Positions 5,964 through 11,658 of a stretch of DNA of 11,658 nt are shown in pieces. Source of the DNA: IDS-8 sp035304285 (GTDB lineage: Bacteria > Pseudomonadota > Gammaproteobacteria > Steroidobacterales > Woeseiaceae). The position numbers were made by a program, and so were the translations under genes. The DNA lies in assembly GCA_035304285.1 (NCBI GenBank), contig DATGQI010000201.1, forward strand, positions 1 to 11,658. Reading direction: 5' to 3'. Position 1 is the stretch's first letter. Each line of letters starts with the position of its first letter. The notes beneath the pieces were generated by a model, which worked only from the letters and a program-made list of their open reading frames with translations, had not been told where the DNA came from and did not search any database.

Positions 5964-6170
5964 ATGAAGGCCGAGATACACCCCGCCTACAAGGAAATCA
6001 AAGTCACTTGTGGCTGCGGTAACGAATTCACGACGCGTTCCACCTTAGACCACGACCTGCACGTCGAAGTCTGCTCGGCTTGCCATCCCTTTTACACCGG
6101 TAAGCAAAAAATAGTGGATTCCGGCGGCCGCGTAGACAAGTTCCGCCGCAAGTACGGCATCAGCGAATAG
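5964..6170 (+). CDS. rpmE: 50S ribosomal protein L31 (bL31), zinc-binding type
   Basis: This is a small structural protein of the large ribosomal subunit that reaches across to the small subunit head. The 68 residues match the C+ (zinc ribbon) form. All four zinc ligands are present: C16 and C18 in CGCG, C37 and C40 in CSACHPFYTG. The conserved HPAY start and the C-terminal GGRVDKFRRKYG are intact. Because the cysteines are kept, this is the zinc-replete form, not the Zur-controlled cysteine-free paralogue (rpmE2/ykgM type). No Zur-like palindrome is seen upstream. It stands alone, with 472 gene-free bases before it and 235 before the preferred gltA start. Confidence 0.97.
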   Translation: MKAEIHPAYKEIKVTCGCGNEFTTRSTLDHDLHVEVCSACHPFYTGKQKIVDSGGRVDKFRRKYGISE

Positions 6171-6190
6171 GCTTTCGAGGCTAAACGGTG

Positions 6191-6219
6191 GCGGCAGCGA
6201 GCGATGCGCCTGCTGCCGC
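6191..6219 (+). terminator. Stem-loop after rpmE, probable transcript end
   Basis: gcggcagc (6191-6198) and gctgccgc (6212-6219) are perfect eight-base complements with a 13-base loop, beginning 21 bases after the rpmE stop. The tail is only ttc, so if it terminates transcription it is a weak or Rho-assisted site. Its position before the gltA leader fits separation of rpmE from gltA. Confidence 0.45.
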
Positions 6220-6405
6220 TTCGGCACGCTTCCCTCGCGTGCATTTGCTCGCCTTTCTCGCTTCCGGCAACATGACGGACTGACGGCGCGCCGGACGAGC
6301 CGGGCGCCGCCAGCTACGCAAACTTGGACTTCGTTGAAACCGTACGATGTCCGGCGTTCGGTTACGCGTGCGCCGGCAACGCGCCCTATCGTTCCCAGGA
6401 AACCT

Positions 6406-7701
6406 ATGACCAAAGAATCGTACACACTCAGAAGCCCCGATGGCGCCTCGTCGCTCGAGCTTCCCGCTCGCAAGGGCACCCTGGGACCAGACGTACTCGA
6501 CATCAGCCAGCTGTATCGCGAGCAGGGCGTGTTCACCTACGATCCCGGCTTCGTTGCCACCGGCAGCTGCGAAAGTGCGATTACCTACATCGACGGGGAC
6601 GAGGGTGTGCTTCTTTATCGTGGCTACCCGGTGGTGCAGCTCGCGGAACGGTCCAACTTCATAGAAGTCGCCTATCTCCTTTTATACGGTGAGCTCCCGA
6701 CGGGCGAAGAGCTGTCGCAGTTCGACACGTCTATTCGTACGCACACGATGCTGAACGAGGGGATGCTCCGGTTTTTCAACGGCTTCCGCTACGACGCCCA
6801 TCCAATGGCGATGCTGTCAGCGGTCGTAGGGTCCATGTCCGCCTACTACCACGATACGATGGATGTGAATAATGCCGACGCGCGGGAAGTGTTCACGCAC
6901 CGGATAATCGCGAAGCTTCCCACCATTGCGGCAGCTGCCTACAAGCTCACCGCCGGCCAGCCATTCATCTACCCGCGGAACGACCTGGGATACTGCGAGA
7001 ACCTGCTGCACATGTTTTTCGCGGTCCCGGCCGAGCCTTACCAGATCAACGAAGTGGCGGCGCAGGCCATCGACCTCCTGTTCGTACTGCATGCGGATCA
7101 CGAGCAGAATTGCTCCACGTCGACCGTGCGCATGGCCGGCAGCTCCGGCGCCAATCCCTATTCGGCGATTGCCGCGGGAATCGCCGCCTTGTGGGGCCCG
7201 GCTCACGGTGGAGCCAATGAAGCCGTGCTGAAAATGCTGAACCAGATCGGCGACGCGAAGAACATCCCGAAGTTCGTGGCGAAGGCGCGTGACCGCGATG
7301 ACCCGTTCCGGCTGATGGGTTTCGGCCACAGGGTTTACAAGAATTTCGATCCGCGCGCGACCATCATCCGCGACATGTGCCACAAGGTGCTGGCGCAAAT
7401 GGGCCACAAAAACTCCCCCCTGTTCGACCTGGCGCTGGAACTCGAGCGTGTGGCATTGAGCGATGACTACTTCATCGAGAAGAACCTGTACCCGAACGTC
7501 GACTTCTACTCCGGCATCATTTATCGCGCGCTCGGCATTCCGATGTCGATGTTCACGGTGATGTTCGCGATTGCGAGAACGGTAGGCTGGGTGGCCCACT
7601 GGCGCGAAATGATCACGGACCCGAACGGCCGCATCAGCCGCCCGCGCCAGCTCTACACCGGCCCCGTGCATCGCGACTACGTTAAACTCGACGATCGGTA
7701 G
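6406..7701 (+). CDS. gltA: Citrate synthase, hexameric bacterial type
   Basis: The enzyme condenses oxaloacetate with acetyl-CoA to form citrate, the entry step of the TCA cycle, in the cytoplasm. From the ATG at 6406 it has 431 residues, as for the NADH-sensitive hexameric (type II) enzymes of gram-negative bacteria. The catalytic triad is H267 (WGPAHGGANE), H308 (MGFGHRVYKNFDPRA) and D366 (LYPNVDFYSG). The N-terminal domain typical of type II enzymes (about residues 1-70) is present. A TTG at 6334 opens a frame 24 residues longer, but that extension is basic and unlike the family. The internal ATG has an AGGA ribosome-binding site (6397-6400) just upstream. The gene converges on the unknown gene across the paired REP-like element. 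Confidence 0.96.
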   Translation: MTKESYTLRSPDGASSLELPARKGTLGPDVLDISQLYREQGVFTYDPGFVATGSCESAITYIDGDEGVLLYRGYPVVQLAERSNFIEVAYLLLYGELPTGEELSQFDTSIRTHTMLNEGMLRFFNGFRYDAHPMAMLSAVVGSMSAYYHDTMDVNNADAREVFTHRIIAKLPTIAAAAYKLTAGQPFIYPRNDLGYCENLLHMFFAVPAEPYQINEVAAQAIDLLFVLHADHEQNCSTSTVRMAGSSGANPYSAIAAGIAALWGPAHGGANEAVLKMLNQIGDAKNIPKFVAKARDRDDPFRLMGFGHRVYKNFDPRATIIRDMCHKVLAQMGHKNSPLFDLALELERVALSDDYFIEKNLYPNVDFYSGIIYRALGIPMSMFTVMFAIARTVGWVAHWREMITDPNGRISRPRQLYTGPVHRDYVKLDDR

Positions 7702-7732
7702 TATGCAGACGAGCGGGGCTGACCTTAAGCTG

Positions 7733-7852
7733 GTCGCCCGCGGGGCGGGCTCGTAGAGTCTGCTATTTTTAAGGGATTGCGTCCATCCGCCGGCGACCAA
7801 ACCACCAGATGAGTTCGGATCGCGGGCTGTAGGAGCCCGCCCCGCGGGCGAC
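7733..7852. repeat. Pair of inverted REP-like palindromes (REPIN-like)
   Basis: Bases 7733-7752 and 7833-7852 are perfect 20-base complements separated by 80 bases, and weaker pairing continues inward for some ten bases. Each arm also has its own dyad: gcccgc (7736-7741) with gcgggc (7745-7750), and gcccgc (7835-7840) with gcgggc (7844-7849), each around three bases. The right unit has GTAG (7829-7832) directly before the palindrome, the 5' tetranucleotide pattern (GTRG) known for REP sequences moved by RAYT transposases. The left unit, read in its own direction, has CTAC there instead. Its style recalls pseudomonad REPs with gtaggagc and cccgcggg. It lies between the 3' ends of two convergent genes, the usual place for REPs, where it may end both transcripts. 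No RAYT gene is in the window. Confidence 0.75.
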
Positions 7853-7867
7853 AAGACGACCGGCGGC

Positions 7868-8479
7868 CTACTGGTCTTCCAGCAACTCCCGTACCGCCTG
7901 CGCGTCCGCGCGGCGCATCGGCCGGCCATCGATCGGGCTGATCGGCGCCTGGCGCACTCCGTCCACCGGAAACACCGTCGCCTCGATCGCACTTTCGTCC
8001 TGCATGAAGCGAACGCCCGCGAAAGTTTCCGCCTGGTCGCGGCGGCTCTTGAGGCGCCGCTCATACAGGCGGTACGGGACCCGGTTCTCCTGCAGCTTGA
8101 GGGCGACCAGCTCGAAGTTGTCCGAGAACACGTGGAGGTTTACGGCGGAGTTCGATGCTGCCGTGCCATGCAGCACCGGCCCAACCAGCCGCGGACCGAA
8201 CTGGGATAGCATGTCCATCGCGGCGAGCGCGGCACTGCGCAAACCGCGCAACAGCTTGCTGTGGGATTCGCGACCGAACAGTTGGAGGTGCTCCCCCACG
8301 GCGCGCTCGATTTCGCTGTTATTCGGCAGCACACCGCGTGCCGACATTCCGAGGCGGTCTGCGGCCTTCAGTTTCGCTGCCCGATAATCCTGGATGCCCT
8401 GTTCGACGATGATGCGGGCGGCCTCTTGCGCCAGCACGTGTCTCGCCCTGTCGAATCCAAAGGTGGTTTTCTTGCCCAT
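7868..8479 (-). CDS. Uncharacterised conserved protein, possible degenerate nucleotidyltransferase-like fold
   Basis: I cannot name this 203-residue protein. Its N-terminal half looks fully helical and charged (EAARIIVEQGIQDYRAAKLK, 19-38), with a LPNNSEIERAVGEHLQLF segment (51-68). The central GPVLHGTAASNSAVNLHVF (100-118) has the spacing of the G-S...D-x-D core of Pol-beta-type nucleotidyltransferases, but the acidic pair is replaced by Ala and Asn (SAVNL). The end FPVDGVRQAPISPIDGRPMRRA (170-191) looks strongly constrained. From memory, similar proteins occur across gamma- and betaproteobacteria without known function. It has no signal peptide or membrane segment. A GGAGAGAGGG ribosome-binding sequence precedes the ATG. 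It lies 94 bases downstream of mrcA on the same strand, so it may share that transcript. Coding potential is good; the fold suggestion is an inference. Confidence 0.85.
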   Translation of the reverse strand: MGKKTTFGFDRARHVLAQEAARIIVEQGIQDYRAAKLKAADRLGMSARGVLPNNSEIERAVGEHLQLFGRESHSKLLRGLRSAALAAMDMLSQFGPRLVGPVLHGTAASNSAVNLHVFSDNFELVALKLQENRVPYRLYERRLKSRRDQAETFAGVRFMQDESAIEATVFPVDGVRQAPISPIDGRPMRRADAQAVRELLEDQ

Positions 8480-8573
8480 AGCCCTCTCTCCGGAAAATAA
8501 CTTCCTTCAACTGCTCTTAAAGGAAAATGCTTCTTCGAAACTTCCCTTAGCAGACATCCTCAGGTAGACATTC

Positions 8574-11231
8574 TTAGAAAATGGGCTCGGCCTCCTCCTC
8601 GTCTTTCTCGTTCTCATGGCTGGTGTTGAAAATATCGCTCTGGTTGTCCGGGGTGTCGCAAACCGGGACGTTGTCCTGGTCGAAGATTTCGAACATGACG
8701 TCTTCGAGTGGAACCTCCGCGGTCGCGGGACAGCCGGTTGACTTCGAGATGCGTACGCTGACGATGCCCTCCGGCATTGGCAAGGCGTTTGGTCGCGCGC
8801 CCTTCAGCGCCACGCGCATGAATTCTATCCAGACCGGTAGTGCCGTTCGCGAGCCTTCCTCTCCGGCACCGAGTGGCAGGTCGTCGTCGTAACCTACCCA
8901 GACCACGGACGAGAGGTCGGCATTGAAGCCGCCGAACCAGGCATCACGCCGGTCGTTCGAGGTTCCGGTCTTGCCGGAAAGGTCGCTGCGCCCGAGCGCG
9001 AGTGCGCGCCTGCCGGTACCGCGCCGGATGACGTCCCGCATCATGTCTGAAACCAGGTATGCGTTCTGCTCCGATATAACGCGCGGCGCGAGCTTGATGC
9101 CGCGAAACAGCTCCGGCGCCGCGAGGGCGTCCGGCCGGTAGGACTCGCCCACCGCGGCCATCTGGTCCAGCGTCATCCGCTCCTCGAAGTTTTCACCGTA
9201 CCCTTCCTCATACTCCTGCGACGTCGCTGCGGCGAACTGGTCGGGTGTCAATGCAGCCCGCATCCCCTCGATTTCGTCCAGCTCGCCTTCGCACTGGCGG
9301 CAGACGACCGCGGGTTCGGCCCGGTAGAGAATCTCATCGTCGGGCCCGCTGATGGTGTCGATGATGTAGGGCTTTACTCCATAGCCGCCATTCGCGAACA
9401 CCGCGAAGCCCTGCGCCATATCCAGGGGCGTGGCATTACCGCCGCCGAGCGCAAGCGAACCGTTTCGCGGCAATGCGGCGGCGCCAAAGCCGAAATTCGC
9501 GATGTGCCGCACGGCGTTCCCGATGCCGGTGTTATTCAGCAAAAGTCGCACGGACGCCAGGTTCATCGAACGCACCAGCGCTTCGCGCATGCGTTGCTCA
9601 CCATAGAAGCGTCCCGTGTAGTTGTGCGGACGCCATACAGCCTCGAGTTCGGACGAATTGATCACGACCGGGGCATCCAGGATTATCGTTGCGGGCGTGT
9701 TGCCCTGCTCGAGCGCGGCGGAATAGATGAAAGGCTTGAACGACGAGCCGGGCTGCCGTGCCGCCTGCGTGACCCGGTTGAACTTGCTGGCGGAGAAATC
9801 GAAACCGCCGGCCAGGCTGGTGATGGCGCCATCCATAGGGTCCAGCGAAACCACCGCGGCTTGCGCTTCCGGAACCTGCGCGAGCGCATAAGTACCGGCC
9901 GTGGTCGGCATCAGGTAGACGACGTCACCCGGCGCCAGCACCTCGCCTACGGTCTTCGGCGCAGGGCCGAAGGTTTCCCGGTCAATGAAGGGTTTCGCCC
10001 AGGAAATCCCGCGCCACGGCAGTCTCTCCCGGCGCCCGTCCTGCATCACGACGGTGGCGCTCCTGTCCTCCTCGTCCAGCGCTGCCACCATGCCTACGGC
10101 GAGCCCGCCGGGGTTGCCGTACTCGGTCAGCTCGAGCTTCAGTTCATCCGGCCACTCGGCATACGGACGCTCGAGCACCTTCAAGTCGACGCTCTCGGCC
10201 ACATTGCTGATGGGTCCGCGATAGCCGCGGCGACGGCTGAACTCGAGCAGGCCGTTTCGCAGCGCATAATTCGCCGCCGCCTGCAGCCTCGAGTCGAGCG
10301 TGGTGACCACCTTGTAGCCGGCCGAGTAGGCGTCCTCGCCGTAGCGCTCGAGCATCTCGCGCCGGGCCATTTCCGCTACCCACGGCGCCGATAACTCGTT
10401 CTTGGTCCCGTAGAGCCGCGACTCCAGCGGGTAGTCCATGGCTTCGTCGAGTTCCGCCTTGCTGATGAACTCGAGTTCATGCATGCGCCGCAAAACGTAG
10501 TTGCGGCGCATCAGCGCATTCGACGGGCTGGTCACCGGGTTGTAATAAGAGGGCGAAGGCAATACGCCGGCGATGGTTGCGGCCTCCGCGATGTTCATGT
10601 TCTGCAGGCCCTTCCCGTAGTACACCTGCGCTGCAGCCGCTACTCCATACGCGCGCTGGCCGAAAAACATCTTGTTCACAAACAGGGCCATGATTTCCTG
10701 TTTGCTGAATTCCTTCTCGATCTTGTAAGCGAGAAACGCCTCGCGCAACTTGCGGGTGAACAGCACGTCGCGCGTCAGGAAATAGTCCCGCGCGAGCTGC
10801 TGCGTGATAGTGCTGCCGCCACCGCCCTCGCTCGCATCTCCGTAGCGCAGCAAACTCACCGCGGCGCGCAGAATGCCGCGATAGTCGACACCGGGATGCT
10901 CGAAAAAGCGCCCGTCTTCGGCGGCCACGAATGCGTCGACTACGTATTGAGGGAGGTCGTCGTAGCGCACGACGATGCGTCGCCGCTCGCCGATCTCATC
11001 GATCAATCGTCCGTCGCGGCTATAAATGCGCAGTGGAATCTGCAGCGGGATCTCGCGGATCGTCTCTGCCTGAGGCAAACCCGGTGCGACATAGTAATAG
11101 GCTCCGATCACGGCAGCGGTCAGTCCCAGCACCAGGGCCAGCCCGAAGCCTGTAAAAAGCATGAGCCACCTGGCGTAGCCGCGCTTGTATGGCGGGTTCC
11201 GCCGCGAATTGTCCGTATCGGCTTTCTGCAT
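8574..11231 (-). CDS. mrcA: Penicillin-binding protein 1A, bifunctional transglycosylase/transpeptidase
   Basis: This class A PBP polymerises lipid II into glycan strands and cross-links the peptides, anchored in the inner membrane with its bulk in the periplasm. In its 885 residues I see a basic cytoplasmic tail (1-21) and one membrane helix (about 22-47). The GT51 glycosyltransferase domain has the catalytic Glu in AAEDGRFFEHPGVDYRG (E105) and GGSTITQQLARDYF (138-151). A PBP1A-type OB-like domain lies at about residues 340-450. The transpeptidase domain has SSFK (nucleophile S496, K499), SMN (555-557) and KTGTS (754-758). The length suits gammaproteobacterial PBP1A (about 800-850) with a modest surplus. 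Two unusual points are a CRQC pair (644-647) in the insert between SMN and KTGT, and a very acidic C-terminal tail. The start has no clear ribosome-binding site. pilM often diverges from this gene in gammaproteobacteria but is not readable here. Confidence 0.96.
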   Translation of the reverse strand: MQKADTDNSRRNPPYKRGYARWLMLFTGFGLALVLGLTAAVIGAYYYVAPGLPQAETIREIPLQIPLRIYSRDGRLIDEIGERRRIVVRYDDLPQYVVDAFVAAEDGRFFEHPGVDYRGILRAAVSLLRYGDASEGGGGSTITQQLARDYFLTRDVLFTRKLREAFLAYKIEKEFSKQEIMALFVNKMFFGQRAYGVAAAAQVYYGKGLQNMNIAEAATIAGVLPSPSYYNPVTSPSNALMRRNYVLRRMHELEFISKAELDEAMDYPLESRLYGTKNELSAPWVAEMARREMLERYGEDAYSAGYKVVTTLDSRLQAAANYALRNGLLEFSRRRGYRGPISNVAESVDLKVLERPYAEWPDELKLELTEYGNPGGLAVGMVAALDEEDRSATVVMQDGRRERLPWRGISWAKPFIDRETFGPAPKTVGEVLAPGDVVYLMPTTAGTYALAQVPEAQAAVVSLDPMDGAITSLAGGFDFSASKFNRVTQAARQPGSSFKPFIYSAALEQGNTPATIILDAPVVINSSELEAVWRPHNYTGRFYGEQRMREALVRSMNLASVRLLLNNTGIGNAVRHIANFGFGAAALPRNGSLALGGGNATPLDMAQGFAVFANGGYGVKPYIIDTISGPDDEILYRAEPAVVCRQCEGELDEIEGMRAALTPDQFAAATSQEYEEGYGENFEERMTLDQMAAVGESYRPDALAAPELFRGIKLAPRVISEQNAYLVSDMMRDVIRRGTGRRALALGRSDLSGKTGTSNDRRDAWFGGFNADLSSVVWVGYDDDLPLGAGEEGSRTALPVWIEFMRVALKGARPNALPMPEGIVSVRISKSTGCPATAEVPLEDVMFEIFDQDNVPVCDTPDNQSDIFNTSHENEKDEEEAEPIF

Positions 11232-11658
11232 GTCGGGTTTGTTTCGGGTGAGATCCCTAAAGTAACGGATGAGTCAGAGGACGAGCCAGGGCGCAGGGAT
11301 TGACCTTCCGCGCCAGTAAGCGTTCAGTTCGCGAAGCGCGCAGGCTCCTGGAGCCTTGCCAGAACAGTCGAATTGCCACGGATGATAGCCAGCATACCCG
11401 CTTCTGTCAGGTCCTCAAGGGCCGCATGCGCAGGCTGCGAACCAGTTCCCCTGCGGCGGGTTAATGTGACGCAGCTACTGTCGCTGCTCGACTACACCGG
11501 GCTAAGCTGCAATCATTACCGGCTCCCTGCGAGTTCCAGGCGGGGGGCAACCGGGGGGGGGGGGCGAAGAACCGGGCAAAGGCCCTGAAGCCATGACAAG
11601 CCGGGAGACCGGCAAAAGGGACCATTCGGGGGGCCAGGCAGTTTTGGGACAGGGGGAG
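11232..11658. other. Gene-free right end, last part probably low-quality sequence
   Basis: No coding frame here looks real. The first part should hold the mrcA promoter, but I find no clear boxes on that strand. A small hairpin pairs aggctc (11342-11347) with gagcct (11351-11356). From about 11520 onward the sequence is dominated by G-runs, including 12 G in a row (11553-11564), six at 11626-11631 and five near the end. It reads like the tail of a poor sequencing read or contig end. A divergent pilM start, expected in many relatives, is not visible. Confidence 0.6.

Noticed and set aside
6334..6405. N-terminal extension of citrate synthase from a TTG start
   Set aside because: The 24 extra residues are basic and not typical of the family, whereas the ATG at 6406 has an AGGA ribosome-binding site and gives the usual start and length.
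6817..8064. A 415-residue - strand open frame opposite gltA
   Set aside because: It overlaps gltA antisense, the REP-like element and the unknown gene in another frame. Its composition is Arg/Ala-rich shadow sequence.
10479..11303. A 274-residue + strand open frame opposite mrcA
   Set aside because: It is antisense to the well-supported GT51 domain of PBP1A and shows no family features.
11467..11490. CRP/Vfr-like half site TGTGA upstream of mrcA
   Set aside because: The second half site (TCACA) is missing at the required spacing.
11592..11658. Possible start of a divergent pilM or other gene at the right end
   Set aside because: The frame from ATG 11592 does not resemble PilM and lies in G-run-rich, probably unreliable sequence.
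1..11658. New defence, biosynthetic or mobile gene system
   Set aside because: All ten genes are identifiable housekeeping genes or a single unknown. No transposase, integrase, toxin-antitoxin pair, CRISPR repeat or tRNA-flanked insertion is visible.

Overview
The window is GC-rich (by eye about 60% or more outside one AT-rich island) and carries ten complete protein-coding genes, nearly all conserved housekeeping genes. Sequence style and gene order point to a gammaproteobacterium: gmk next to yicC, then rph-rdgB-hemW, a hexameric-type citrate synthase and a PBP1A. I cannot place it to genus. No tRNA, rRNA, CRISPR array, insertion sequence or phage gene is visible.

Layout, left to right. 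(1) Positions 1-232 hold no gene. A large nested inverted repeat (3-193) and a small hairpin (202-227) lie downstream of gmk. (2) yicC and gmk are read leftward and overlap by 11 bases: an RNA-turnover endoribonuclease and guanylate kinase. (3) A 241-base divergent gap separates yicC from a rightward cluster: a PP2C-type Ser/Thr phosphatase, RNase PH (rph), the house-cleaning dITP/XTP pyrophosphatase (rdgB) and the radical-SAM heme chaperone HemW, with rdgB and hemW overlapping by 4 bases. (4) Positions 5492-5963 hold no gene but contain an AT-rich island with three perfect DnaA-box matches (TTWTNCACA) and two near matches, then the leader of rpmE. (5) rpmE (zinc-binding L31) and gltA (citrate synthase) are read rightward. 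(6) gltA converges on a leftward gene of unknown function. The 166 bases between them carry two REP-like palindromes in inverted orientation, 20 of 20 bases matching between arms. (7) A large leftward gene for the bifunctional peptidoglycan synthase PBP1A (mrcA) lies upstream of the unknown gene. (8) The last 427 bases have no convincing gene. Their final ~140 bases look like poor sequence, with a run of 12 G.

Most of the genes work in nucleotide supply and quality (gmk, rdgB), RNA processing (yicC, rph), translation (rpmE), central carbon (gltA), heme trafficking (hemW) and wall synthesis (mrcA). No gene set looks like a new multi-gene system. What merits attention is mostly non-coding: the DnaA-box island, the two unrelated inverted-repeat elements placed at gene ends, a structured rpmE leader, and one uncharacterised protein whose middle resembles a nucleotidyltransferase core lacking its acidic residues.
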